Of a DNA stretch of 64,000 bases, positions 42,489 through 50,918 are shown piece after piece; position 1 is the first letter of the stretch, and each line of letters opens with the position of its first letter. The notes below the pieces were generated by a model. That model had not been told where the DNA came from. It searched no databases and saw only the letters and a list, made by a program, of their open reading frames with translations. Location: positions 744,001-808,000 of the forward strand of contig NZ_JACRSS010000001.1 of NCBI RefSeq assembly GCF_014384805.1, read 5' to 3'. The DNA comes from Guopingia tenuis (GTDB lineage: Bacteria; Bacillota; Clostridia; Christensenellales; Christensenellaceae). A program made the position numbers and the translations under genes.

Positions 42489-43910
42489 CTATTGCTTCAA
42501 AAGCTCTTCCACGATTCTGCGGATAACCGCCGGGTTGCCCTGGCCGCCCGCCGCGCCCATGGTCTGTCCGATGAGGGCCTGCATCGCCTGCACCTTTCCG
42601 GAGCGATAGCTCTCCACGGTTTTGGGGTTTCTCGCCAGGACGCTCTCCGCCAGCGGCCGGAGCACACTCTCGTCACTGATCTGCCAGAGGTTTTGTTCCT
42701 CTGCCAGTGCCGCTGGATCGCCGTCCCGCTCCCAGAGCTGGGCGAACAGCTTCTTGCCGGTGGCGTTGTTGATGCGCCCTTCCGCCAAAAGATCCGCCAG
42801 CTTTGCCAGGTGTTCCGGCGCGATGGGGATTTGCGTTTCCCCCGCCCCCAGCAGACGGAAGCCTTCCGAAAGGATGAGATGCGCCAGGGTTCGGGCGTCC
42901 TTCGTCTGTTTCGCCGCCGCCTCAAAGGCATCTGCAATTTCCCGCTCGCTCACCAGGTTTTCCGCATCCGCGGCTTTCAGCCCGTATTGCTCCATATACG
43001 CTGCTTTCCGCTCATCCGGCAGGCGGGGAATGGTCTTTTTCACCTGTTCCACATATTCTTCCGAAAGCTCGATGGGAACCAGGTCCGGATCGGGGAAATA
43101 GCGGTAATCGTCCGCGTCCTCCTTGGAGCGCATGGAATAGGTTTTCCCAGTCTTTTCGTCAAACCGGCGTGTCTCCTGCACGATGCTTTCCCCAGCCTCC
43201 AGCGCCTCCACCTGGCGGCGGAATTCATAGGCAATGGCCTTGCCGATGAACTGGAAGGAATTCAGGTTCTTCATCTCCGTCCGGGTGCCGAACTCCGCCG
43301 CGCCTTTTTTGCGCACGGACAGATTCACGTCGCACCGCAGCGACCCCTCCTGCATTTTGCCGTCGGAAACGCCGGTATACACGAGAATCGAGCGGAGCTT
43401 TTTCAGATAGGCGTCCACCTCGTCTGCGCTCCGGAGATCCGGCTCGGAGACGATCTCGATCAGGGGCACACCGCAGCGGTTATAGTCGCAGAGCGTTCCG
43501 CCATCCGGCTGATGCACCAGCTTTCCCGCATCCTCCTCGATATGGATGCGGGTGATGCCGATGCGCTTTTTCCCGCCGCACTCGATTTCCAAATAGCCCT
43601 GCGAGCAAAGGGGCAGGTCGTATTGGGAAATCTGATAGGCCTTGGGCAGATCGGGATAAAAATAATTCTTCCGATCCTCCTTGGAAAAAGGGGCGATCCG
43701 GCAATGGGTGGCCAGGCCGGCCTTCACGGCATATTCCACCACTTTTTCGTTCAGGACGGGCAGCGTCCCCGGCATGCCCATGCAGACCGGGCAGCATTGG
43801 GTGTTGGGCGCGGCGCCGAAAGCCGTGGAGCAGCTGCAGAATATTTTCGTCTCTGTTTTCAGCTCGGCATGGACTTCCAGCCCAATCACCATCTCATAAT
43901 TCGGTTTCAT
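42489..43910 (-). CDS. gatB: Asp-tRNA(Asn)/Glu-tRNA(Gln) amidotransferase subunit B
   Basis: 473 aa. The N-terminal start YEMVIGLEVHAELKTETKIFC, the CPVCMGMPGTLP zinc-cysteine region and HIEEDAGKLVHQ mark the catalytic cradle that phosphorylates Asp- or Glu-tRNA. The helical and YqeY tail domains follow (about residues 290-473), ending VIRRIVEELLKQ. Overlaps gatA by 4 bp. With GatA and the GatC domain fused to AspRS it completes GatCAB. Confidence 0.97.
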   Translation of the reverse strand: MKPNYEMVIGLEVHAELKTETKIFCSCSTAFGAAPNTQCCPVCMGMPGTLPVLNEKVVEYAVKAGLATHCRIAPFSKEDRKNYFYPDLPKAYQISQYDLPLCSQGYLEIECGGKKRIGITRIHIEEDAGKLVHQPDGGTLCDYNRCGVPLIEIVSEPDLRSADEVDAYLKKLRSILVYTGVSDGKMQEGSLRCDVNLSVRKKGAAEFGTRTEMKNLNSFQFIGKAIAYEFRRQVEALEAGESIVQETRRFDEKTGKTYSMRSKEDADDYRYFPDPDLVPIELSEEYVEQVKKTIPRLPDERKAAYMEQYGLKAADAENLVSEREIADAFEAAAKQTKDARTLAHLILSEGFRLLGAGETQIPIAPEHLAKLADLLAEGRINNATGKKLFAQLWERDGDPAALAEEQNLWQISDESVLRPLAESVLARNPKTVESYRSGKVQAMQALIGQTMGAAGGQGNPAVIRRIVEELLKQ

Positions 43911-45343
43911 ATTGCGGCCTCCTTTTCCAAAACGTATGCAGCGCGGAGAATTTCCGCCTCGCTGAAGGGTTTTCCGATGAGCTGCGCACCCACGGGCAGC
44001 CCGGCCCCGTCGGTTCCGCAGGGCAGGGAGACGGCCGGAAGCCCGGCAATGTTGACGGGAACGGTATAGGCGTCGCCCATATACATGGTCAGCGGATCGT
44101 CGATCTTCTCCCCGATTTTATAGGCCGCTGTGGGGGCGACGGGCGACAGGATCAGGTCGTTTTCCGAAAGAATCCGGTCAAAATCCCGCTTCACCAGTGT
44201 CCGCACCTGCATGGCCTTTTTATAATAGGCATCGTAGTAACCCGCGCTCAATACGAAGGACCCCAGAAGAATGCGCCGCTTGACTTCTCTTCCAAAGCCC
44301 TCGCTGCGGCTCTTATCATACAGCTCGTTTATATTTTCATAGCCCTCCGCCCGGAAGCCATATTTGACACCGTCAAACCGGGCCAGGTTGGAGGAAGCCT
44401 CCGCGCAGGAGATGACATAATAGGCGGCAAGGGCGTGCTCCAGGCTGGGCATCGAGGTTTCAACGATCTCCGCCCCCTGTCCCTCCAGCTTTTTCGCCGC
44501 CGCCAGCACGGCTTCCTTCACCTCCGGATGCAGCCCCTCGCCAAAATATTCTTTGGGAAGGGCGACGCGCATGCCCCGGATCTCCCGCCCAATCTGCGCG
44601 CCAAAATCGCTGTATTCCCGTTTGACCGAAGTGGCGTCTTTGGGATCGTGTCCGGCAATGGCATTTAATAGGAGCGCCCCATCCCGGACGTCCCGGGTGA
44701 GCGTCCCGATCTGGTCAAGGGAAGAGGCAAAGGCGATCAGCCCGAACCGGGAAACCACGCCATAGGTGGGTTTCAAACCCACCACGCCGCAGAAAGCCGC
44801 CGGCTGGCGGATGGAGCCTCCGGTATCCGAGCCCAGGGCAAAGGCGGCTTCCCCCGCCGCCACCGCCGCCGCGCTGCCGCCCGAGCTTCCGCCGGGCACC
44901 CGGGAAAGATCCCGGGGGTTATGAGTAATCTGATAAAAGGAATTCTCCGTGGAGGAACCCATGGCAAATTCGTCCATATTCAGCTTTCCCAGCATGGCAA
45001 TACCCGAAAGTTTCCCCATAACCGTGGCGTCATAGGGCGGAACGAAGTTTTCCAGCATGCGGGAAGCGCAGGTGGTGCGCACATTCTTAGTACAGATATT
45101 GTCCTTGATGGCGCCGGGAATGCCATCCAGCGGGGAAAGGGCTTCTCCCCTTCCGCGGCGTTTATCCGCCGCATCCGCCTGGGCCAGAGCCGTTTTTGGG
45201 GTTATTGTGAGATAGGCTCGGATATCCTTTTCCCTTTCCTCAATCGCCGTCAGATAGGCCTCCGTGGCCTCCCGGGAGGAAAGCTCCCCCGCTTCCATGG
45301 CGGCTTTCAATGCGGTCGCCGTCATTTTGCAAATCTCTTTCAT
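43907..45343 (-). CDS. gatA: Asp-tRNA(Asn)/Glu-tRNA(Gln) amidotransferase subunit A
   Basis: 478 aa from the ATG of MKEICKMTATAL, with AAAGGAGG ahead. Amidase-signature catalytic triad: Lys80 in GAIKDNIC, Ser in PGGSSGGSAAAVA (about residues 149-161) and Ser176 in GSDTGGSIR. It releases ammonia from glutamine or asparagine for use by GatB. It lies 14 bp after the aspS-gatC gene and overlaps gatB by 4 bp, so the subunits are made together. Confidence 0.97.
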   Translation of the reverse strand: MKEICKMTATALKAAMEAGELSSREATEAYLTAIEEREKDIRAYLTITPKTALAQADAADKRRGRGEALSPLDGIPGAIKDNICTKNVRTTCASRMLENFVPPYDATVMGKLSGIAMLGKLNMDEFAMGSSTENSFYQITHNPRDLSRVPGGSSGGSAAAVAAGEAAFALGSDTGGSIRQPAAFCGVVGLKPTYGVVSRFGLIAFASSLDQIGTLTRDVRDGALLLNAIAGHDPKDATSVKREYSDFGAQIGREIRGMRVALPKEYFGEGLHPEVKEAVLAAAKKLEGQGAEIVETSMPSLEHALAAYYVISCAEASSNLARFDGVKYGFRAEGYENINELYDKSRSEGFGREVKRRILLGSFVLSAGYYDAYYKKAMQVRTLVKRDFDRILSENDLILSPVAPTAAYKIGEKIDDPLTMYMGDAYTVPVNIAGLPAVSLPCGTDGAGLPVGAQLIGKPFSEAEILRAAYVLEKEAAI

Positions 45344-45357
45344 TCTGCTTTCCTCCT

Positions 45358-47448
45358 TTATTCCACGACCCGGGGGACATAGATATATCCTTCCCGCGCC
45401 TCCGGCGCATTCTCCAGCAGCTCTTCCCGGCTGTATGCGCATGGGTGAACCACATCCTCCCGGAACACGTTTTTCAGGGGGACGACATGGGCGGTTTCCG
45501 GGACGCCCTCGGTGTTCACTCCGCCCAATTCATCAAAAAAGCCAATCACTGCCTCCAGCTCGCCCCGCATCCGCTCCTTTTCCTCGGGAGCCAACGTCAG
45601 CCGGGAGAGCTTTGCCACATGCTCTACATCGATCTGCGCCGTTTTTTTCTGCGCTTTGGGCGTTGCTCCGCCGGCCGCAGCGGCCGCGTCATCCAGCGAG
45701 ATATGCAGAAGCTCCAGCTGCTCTGCATCGACGCTGTCCGGCGCGCCGGTTAAGGGGCAGGAGGCGTCCTTGAGTTTGGGGAAAGCCGTCACATCCCGCA
45801 GAGAAGCCGCTCCCACCATCTGCATTACCAGGCGGTCCAGGCCAAAGGCAAACCCGCCGTGAGGCGGCGTTCCAAAGGAGAAAGCGTCCACCATGAAGCC
45901 AAACCGTTCCCGAATACGCTCCTCGCTCATGCCCAGCGCTTCAAACATCCTTTTCTGCACATCCTTCTGATAGATCCGCATGCTGCCGCTGCCCAGCTCA
46001 ATACCGTTTAAAACCACGTCATATGCCTGGGCCCGCACCCGGCCGGGATCGCTTTGCAGATAGGGGAGATCCTCGGGATAGGGCATGGTGAAGGGATGGT
46101 GTGTCGCGATATAGCGGCCCTCCTCTTCGGAATATTCAAATTGGGGGAAATCCGTGACGAACAGGAAGCGATAATCGCCCTCCTTTCGCAGATTCAGCAT
46201 TTCCGCCAGATCCAGCCGCAGGCCCCCCAGCGTTCGCCGGACAGCGGCGAGCTTATCCGCGCAGAACAGAAGAAAGTCCCCCGGCCCCGCCCCGGCCTTT
46301 TTCAAAAGAGCGTCCATATCCTCTTTTGAAAAATATTTGGTTAAAACCGAATACAGCTCCCCGTCCGGGCGGATGGCGATCCAGGCCATGCCCTTGGCGC
46401 CATAGGAAAAGGCTTTTTTCGTCAATTCTTCGATCTGCGTCCGGGTAAAATCCGCCTTGCCCGGCACGCAGATGGCCCGCACGGCGCCGCCGGCCTCCGC
46501 CACCTTGGAGAACACGGAAAAGCCGCACTCCTTCGCAATTTCTGTCACATCCACGATGGGAAGCCCAAAGCGCAGGTCCGGCTTATCCGAGCCATAGGTA
46601 TCCATGGCTTCCTGCCAGGTGAGGCGCGGGAAGGGTTCGGAAAACTCCCGGCCCAGAACCTCCCGGAACACATGGCGGAACAGCTTTTCCAGATGGACGA
46701 GGATATCCTCCTGCTCCACAAAGGAAAGCTCCATATCCACCTGGGTAAACTCCGGCTGGCGGTCGGCCCGCAGATCCTCATCCCGGAAGCACCGGGCCAC
46801 CTGGTAGTATTTATCGACGCCGCCCACCATCAGAAGCTGCTTGAAAATCTGGGGCGACTGGGGCAGGGCGAAAAACTTCCCGGGATGCACCCGGCTGGGA
46901 ACGAGATAGTCCCGGGCCCCTTCGGGCGTGCTCTTGGTGAGCATCGGGGTCTCCACCGAAATAAACCCCTCCCCATCCAGATATTCCTCCACCACCCGCT
47001 GGACTTTATGCCGGAACCGCAGATTCTCCAGCATAACTGGGCGGCGCAGATCCAGGAAACGGTATTTCAGCCGCAGTTCCTCCCGGACCGGCAGTTCATT
47101 TTCCACGGGAAACGGCAGGGCTTCGGCTTCGGACAGCACCACAAGCCTTTCCGCCCGCAGCTCTACGGTTCCCGTGGGCAGCTTGGGGTTATATGTCTCT
47201 TCCTCCCGGATGTACATTTTTCCGCTGACCGAAACGACGCTCTCGCTGCGCAGATGCTCCGCCTGGGCGAACATCTCCTCCGGCAGGACCGCCGCATTGC
47301 AGACCACCTGCAAAATCCCCTCCCTGTCCCGGAGATCCAGGAAAATCACGCCGCCCATGTCCCGCCGGGTCTGTACCCAGCCCATGGCCGTGACCTGTTT
47401 GCCAACATCCTCTTCACCGAACAGCCCGCAATATTTTGTCCGCTGCAT
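45358..47448 (-). CDS. aspS-gatC: Fusion of aspartyl-tRNA synthetase and amidotransferase subunit GatC
   Basis: 696 aa from the ATG of MQRTKYCGLFGEE, with AAAGGAGG seven bases ahead. Residues 1 to about 584 are a complete bacterial-type AspRS: anticodon OB fold with RRDMGGVIFLDLRDREG, motif 2 FRDEDLRADRQPEFTQ, a GAD insertion, and motif 3 GFAFGLDRLVM. An Ala/Gly/Lys-rich linker (about 585-605) joins it in frame to a full GatC (about 606-696, from IDVEHVAKLSRLTL to YIYVPRVVE). No separate gatC precedes gatA. The residue after RRD, reported to help set tRNA discrimination (Leu in discriminating, His in non-discriminating enzymes), is Met here. Controlled by an upstream T-box. Confidence 0.95.
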   Translation of the reverse strand: MQRTKYCGLFGEEDVGKQVTAMGWVQTRRDMGGVIFLDLRDREGILQVVCNAAVLPEEMFAQAEHLRSESVVSVSGKMYIREEETYNPKLPTGTVELRAERLVVLSEAEALPFPVENELPVREELRLKYRFLDLRRPVMLENLRFRHKVQRVVEEYLDGEGFISVETPMLTKSTPEGARDYLVPSRVHPGKFFALPQSPQIFKQLLMVGGVDKYYQVARCFRDEDLRADRQPEFTQVDMELSFVEQEDILVHLEKLFRHVFREVLGREFSEPFPRLTWQEAMDTYGSDKPDLRFGLPIVDVTEIAKECGFSVFSKVAEAGGAVRAICVPGKADFTRTQIEELTKKAFSYGAKGMAWIAIRPDGELYSVLTKYFSKEDMDALLKKAGAGPGDFLLFCADKLAAVRRTLGGLRLDLAEMLNLRKEGDYRFLFVTDFPQFEYSEEEGRYIATHHPFTMPYPEDLPYLQSDPGRVRAQAYDVVLNGIELGSGSMRIYQKDVQKRMFEALGMSEERIRERFGFMVDAFSFGTPPHGGFAFGLDRLVMQMVGAASLRDVTAFPKLKDASCPLTGAPDSVDAEQLELLHISLDDAAAAAGGATPKAQKKTAQIDVEHVAKLSRLTLAPEEKERMRGELEAVIGFFDELGGVNTEGVPETAHVVPLKNVFREDVVHPCAYSREELLENAPEAREGYIYVPRVVE

Positions 47449-47479
47449 GGCCCTTCCTCCTTTTCTTAAAAATAGAAAT

Positions 47480-47752
47480 AAAAAAGCCCTTCGTCCCTCG
47501 CTGGGACGAAAAGCTGCGCTCTCCGCGGTGCCACCCACATCCGGCCGAAAAACGGCCCTCTCTTTTCCCACGGCTTCCCATGGGACGCGGCTTTCACGCT
47601 CCGCCTGCGTCCGCGCCTACTCGCTTTGCCTTTGGGCGCGGCAGCTCCGGGATGTTCTTCCTCCAAAGATCCGCGCCGGCTTTTCACCATCCGCCGGCTC
47701 TCTTGGGCTTGCTCTTTGGGCTACTCTTCCCTTCCCCGCCTTTGTTTGCTTT
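47480..47752 (-). promoter_or_regulatory. T-box leader, probable tRNA-Asn (AAC) specifier
   Basis: Minus strand. Stem I shows the AGTAG motif, AGAGAG and GGTGAAAA distal-loop motifs, and a specifier loop GGAAGAACAT in which AAC (47656-47654) sits one purine ahead of the lower helix. The antiterminator element GGGTGGCACCGCGG (47536-47523) is followed by a terminator (TTCGTCCC / GGGACGAA, 47510-47490) and six T. Uncharged tRNA-Asn should favour antitermination and raise expression of the operon. AAC is the best-placed triplet; no GAC (Asp) is in the loop. Confidence 0.85.
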
Positions 47753-47758
47753 TTTACT

Positions 47759-47786
47759 ATTATATGCAATTTTGCAGGATTGTCAA
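47759..47786 (-). promoter_or_regulatory. Consensus promoter of the T-box operon
   Basis: Leftward perfect -35 TTGACA (47786-47781), 16-bp spacer, perfect -10 TATAAT (47764-47759). Confidence 0.9.
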
Positions 47787-47853
47787 TATATTTCCTGCAA
47801 AAATTTATTTATTTTTCTTTATTCCGCTTTTAGTATATCGCGTATTATCAATT

Positions 47854-48303
47854 TTATTCTGCATCATATCCGGATTTCTTCTCCATTTTCGGTTTCTGCC
47901 GGCTCTTCTTGAAAATGAAAAATTTGCTCGCGATATAATTCACAATGATAACCAGAATGTTAGACAGGATCTTCACCAGCATGTCGTTCATACGGAGGAT
48001 TTCAATGCCCAGCCACAGCACCCCCATATCCAGCCCCAGGGACAGCAGGCGGCATCCGAAAAAGGAGCCCATCTCCCGCAGCAGCACCTTCGCTTCCCGA
48101 GATCTGCATTCAAATACCCAGATTTTGTTGGTGACATAGGCAAACAGCACGGAGAGAATCCAGGCCGTCACATTGCTGGCATATTCCCCCACACCCAGAA
48201 ACCGCGTCATGGCATAATAGACGACGATGTTCACCAATGTGGTGCATCCGCCGAAAAACACATATAATATAATTTCCCTGTATTTCCGGAAAAGTTCTCT
48301 CAT
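47854..48303 (-). CDS. GtrA-family membrane protein
   Basis: 149 aa with four predicted membrane helices. GtrA hallmarks are YVFFGGCTTLVNIVVYYA at the start, NVTAWILSVLFAYVTNKIWVF in the second and third helices, and NYIASKFFIFK near the end. Relatives help move lipid-linked sugars across the membrane for wall or surface polysaccharides; no glycosyltransferase gene is adjacent, so the partner is unknown. It overlaps the EamA transporter by 4 bp. The basic tail (KKSRQKPKMEKK) lies in the cytoplasm. Confidence 0.92.
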   Translation of the reverse strand: MRELFRKYREIILYVFFGGCTTLVNIVVYYAMTRFLGVGEYASNVTAWILSVLFAYVTNKIWVFECRSREAKVLLREMGSFFGCRLLSLGLDMGVLWLGIEILRMNDMLVKILSNILVIIVNYIASKFFIFKKSRQKPKMEKKSGYDAE

Positions 48304-49223
48304 CTCTCATTCCTCCCTGCCATTCTGCCGGTTTCCAGCGCCGTTCCCCGCCTATGCAGCCCGGGAAAGGGGAGCTGGGATAGAAGTATGGCGGCAAACA
48401 CCAGCCCAAAACCCAGCAAAAGCTGCGGTGTCGCCTGTTCTCCATAAAACACCACCGAGAACAGAGCGCCGAACACGCTTTCCAGGCTCAAAATCAGAGA
48501 AGCCGCCGCCGGATGGGTGTATTTCTGCCCAACATTCTGCAAAAGCAGCCCCAATGCCGTAGCCACAAACCCCAGAAACGCCATACCGCCTAAGGCGGAC
48601 GGCGGAATCTGCACCGGGAATCTCTCTGTCAAAAGCCCAGTGACCCAGGAAAGAGCTGCCGCTGCCGCAAATTGCAGAATGGTCAGCACAATCACGTCCT
48701 GTCCCCGGCTCAGCCGGGCCACACTCACCACATGCACTGCAAAAAATACACCGCTCACCAGTGTAAGCGCGTCGCCCCGGCCAATGGCAAGCCCGCTGTC
48801 CAGCGAGATCACCCCAATGCCCGCCACGCCCAGCACAGCCGCCGCCACCGCCTTGCCCTCCGGGCGGGATTGATCCACGATTCCATAGAGAAAGGGCACA
48901 AGAATGCAGTAGATCGCTGTCAGAAAAGCACTCTTTCCGGGCGTGGTATCCATGATGCCCACGGTCTGGATATAATACCCCAGGAACAGGAAAGTTCCCA
49001 AAAGGGCGCCCCGCCAGAGCAGTGCTTTATCGATTTTCCGCAGGCGCTTTGCAAATACCGCCGCCAGAGCCAGGCAGCCCAGGCTGAAGCGAATGGCCAA
49101 AAGATAGGCCGGCGGGAACACATCCGTGGAGGTTTTCACCACCAAAAAGCCGCCGCCCCAAATGACCGCCGTCAAAAAGAGCGCCGCCGTTGCCCATCCC
49201 CGCCGCTTTGCCTGTTGTTCCAT
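48300..49223 (-). CDS. EamA/DMT-family transporter
   Basis: 307 aa with ten predicted membrane helices arranged as two EamA repeats (about residues 12-140 and 150-285). The opening AALFLTAVIWGGGFLVVKTSTDVFPP and PGKSAFLTAIYCILVPFL are typical; the second repeat contains ALGLLLQNVGQKYTHPAAASLI. Members export or import small metabolites; the substrate is unknown. It overlaps the GtrA gene and lies downstream of a 794-bp intergenic region. Confidence 0.92.
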   Translation of the reverse strand: MEQQAKRRGWATAALFLTAVIWGGGFLVVKTSTDVFPPAYLLAIRFSLGCLALAAVFAKRLRKIDKALLWRGALLGTFLFLGYYIQTVGIMDTTPGKSAFLTAIYCILVPFLYGIVDQSRPEGKAVAAAVLGVAGIGVISLDSGLAIGRGDALTLVSGVFFAVHVVSVARLSRGQDVIVLTILQFAAAAALSWVTGLLTERFPVQIPPSALGGMAFLGFVATALGLLLQNVGQKYTHPAAASLILSLESVFGALFSVVFYGEQATPQLLLGFGLVFAAILLSQLPFPGLHRRGTALETGRMAGRNER

Positions 49224-49630
49224 CTTCTGTCTCTTCTTTCATTCTGTCGTTTCCCTGCCCGTCCGTTTCGGTTTTATTTTCTGTTCGCTTGGAAACAGTT
49301 CCGCATTCTCTTTCGGGGACGCAGGCATTTTTTATTTTTTTGCCGCTGTTCGGCCCTGCATTCCTTCCATTTGCCCATGCATCGTCTTTTCTCAAAACGC
49401 CGGGAGTTCCATTATCCCAAAGCCACATCCCTCCAGCAAAAGTCTCGTTCTGCACCGCTCGCTGTCTTTCCTTTGCGGCGGAAGCTGTTTTGTTGGGGCC
49501 TTGCCTTTCTAATAGGGAAATTTTTTCACGCAACCAATCCCTTTCCCTTGCACCGGGAATTCTTCCTCTTATTTTGCCAGAATTCTTTCCTCCCAATGAG
49601 GAAGATTGTTCCCGGGCCGTCTATATTATC

Positions 49631-49868
49631 TTGTGCCGACAGGATTGCCCGCCCGCACATACCGTCATGGTCATGCCCACCCGGCAAGGGGGGATTGTTC
49701 CGTGACCCTCCAGACTTTTTTGTGCCGGAGGGACTTCCTTCCTGCACATACTGCCATGGTCGTGCCTGCCCGGCTAGGGCTTCCCCGTTTCGGGAATACA
49801 CCCTTCTTTCCTTTACACGCCAGCATTCGCAGTCCCCGCCAAACAAGTCACGCCCGCCCGGCGAGGGC
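49631..49868. repeat. Second cluster of GC-rich repeats (~89-bp period)
   Basis: Two direct units start at 49631 and 49720 (TTGTGCCG...GCACATAC-GCCATGGTC-TGCC-GCCCGGC-AGG), 89 bp apart, and a third, exact core GCCCGCCCGGCGAGGGC lies at 49852-49868. The core equals that of the 30.7-31.2 kb array. 49224-49630 shows no convincing gene, only T/C-rich sequence. Confidence 0.8.
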
Positions 49869-49869
49869 T

Positions 49870-49985
49870 GCGTTCATTATACCAGGTCTTTGCCGCGCAT
49901 CGTGCGGCTATGGTAGCCGTCAATGAACGCCCAGGCTTCGGGAGGGCTTTGCCCTTCCGTTTATGCCGTGCGTTCATTATACCAC
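49870..49985. repeat. 100-bp duplication with inverted repeats and paired promoters
   Basis: TGCGTTCATTATACCA occurs at 49869-49884 and again at 49969-49984, exactly 100 bp apart. GCGTTCATT (49870-49878) is inverted as AATGAACGC (49922-49930), and GCCGCGC-ATC-GTGCGGC forms a hairpin between them. On the minus strand each copy contains TGGTATAAT, an extended -10; the right one has TTGTCT 16 bp further up. Confidence 0.7.
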
Positions 49986-50017
49986 AGAATCTTCGCCAGA
50001 CAAGGCGGAAGCCACTT

Positions 50018-50896
50018 TCAGAGCATGTCCAGCGCTGTCTTGTGATCCGGCGCGGGAAAGGCATCGGAAAGGGCCTTCCATTCGTCATCCGAAAGCCTTA
50101 TAAGCGCCGCCGCGGCATTTTCCTCGGTGTGTTCGGGAAGGCTGGCCTTGGGAATGGCCACGATATCCGGCTGTTTCAGCAAAAACGCCAAAAGCACCTG
50201 CATGGGCGCGGCCTGGTGTGCCCGGGCAATTTCCTGCACGGCCGCATTTTGCAGCATCCCCCGCCGCAGGCTGCCGCCCTGTGCCACCGGGCAGTAGGCC
50301 ATGGGAATCACGCCCCGTTCCCGCATCCAGGGGAGCAGGTCATATTCAATTCCCCGGGAACCCAGATGATAGAGCACCTGGTTTACCGCGCATTTTTCTC
50401 CGCCTCTGACGCGCCAAAGTTCCTCCATATCCTCCCGGTCAAAGTTGGAGACGCCCCAGCGCCGGATTTTTCCCTCCGCCTGAAGTTCCTCCATGCATTC
50501 CACAGTCTCCCGGAGAGGAATACCGCCCCTCCAATGGAGCAGATACAGATCAAGATATTCCGTGCCCAGCCGCTTTAGGGATGCTTCACAGCTTTCCCTC
50601 ATATGCCGCCGCCCGGCATTGTGGGGGTATACCTTGGAGACGAGAAACAGGCCGTTCCGATCCATGCCGCGGATGGCCTCGCCGATGAGCTGTTCCGAGC
50701 GCCCGGAACCATACATCTCCGCCGTATCGATGAGCGTCATGCCGTCCTGAATCCCTCGGCGGATAGACTGCTTTTCGGTTTCCCAAAGCCCGGCCCTTTC
50801 CCCCATTTTCCACGTTCCCTGGCCCAGCCGGGGCATGAACGCCCCATCCGGAAGCCGGACAACCAGCCCGGCACACGCTTCTTTGCTGTTTTCCAT
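50018..50896 (-). CDS. Aldo/keto reductase
   Basis: 292 aa TIM barrel using NADPH. The catalytic tetrad is complete: Asp and Tyr in LIDTAEMYGSGRSE, Lys in FLVSKVYPHN, and His in LYLLHWRGG. GKIRRWGVSNFD and IPKASLPEHTEEN (cofactor-binding) follow. Substrate unknown; such enzymes reduce small aldehydes or ketones. It reads away from the alpha/beta hydrolase, with the two starts close together. Confidence 0.93.
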   Translation of the reverse strand: MENSKEACAGLVVRLPDGAFMPRLGQGTWKMGERAGLWETEKQSIRRGIQDGMTLIDTAEMYGSGRSEQLIGEAIRGMDRNGLFLVSKVYPHNAGRRHMRESCEASLKRLGTEYLDLYLLHWRGGIPLRETVECMEELQAEGKIRRWGVSNFDREDMEELWRVRGGEKCAVNQVLYHLGSRGIEYDLLPWMRERGVIPMAYCPVAQGGSLRRGMLQNAAVQEIARAHQAAPMQVLLAFLLKQPDIVAIPKASLPEHTEENAAAALIRLSDDEWKALSDAFPAPDHKTALDML

Positions 50897-50918
50897 ATCC
50901 GCATCCCTCCTGTCCTTT

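Noticed and set aside
47480..47752. Asp (GAC) specifier for the first T-box
   Set aside because: No GAC lies in the specifier loop; AAC is the triplet at the expected distance from the lower helix.
49027..49596. 189-codon minus-strand frame before the EamA gene
   Set aside because: Its 3' part is another frame of the well-supported EamA gene, and the 5' part is low-complexity charged sequence with no motif or ribosome binding site.
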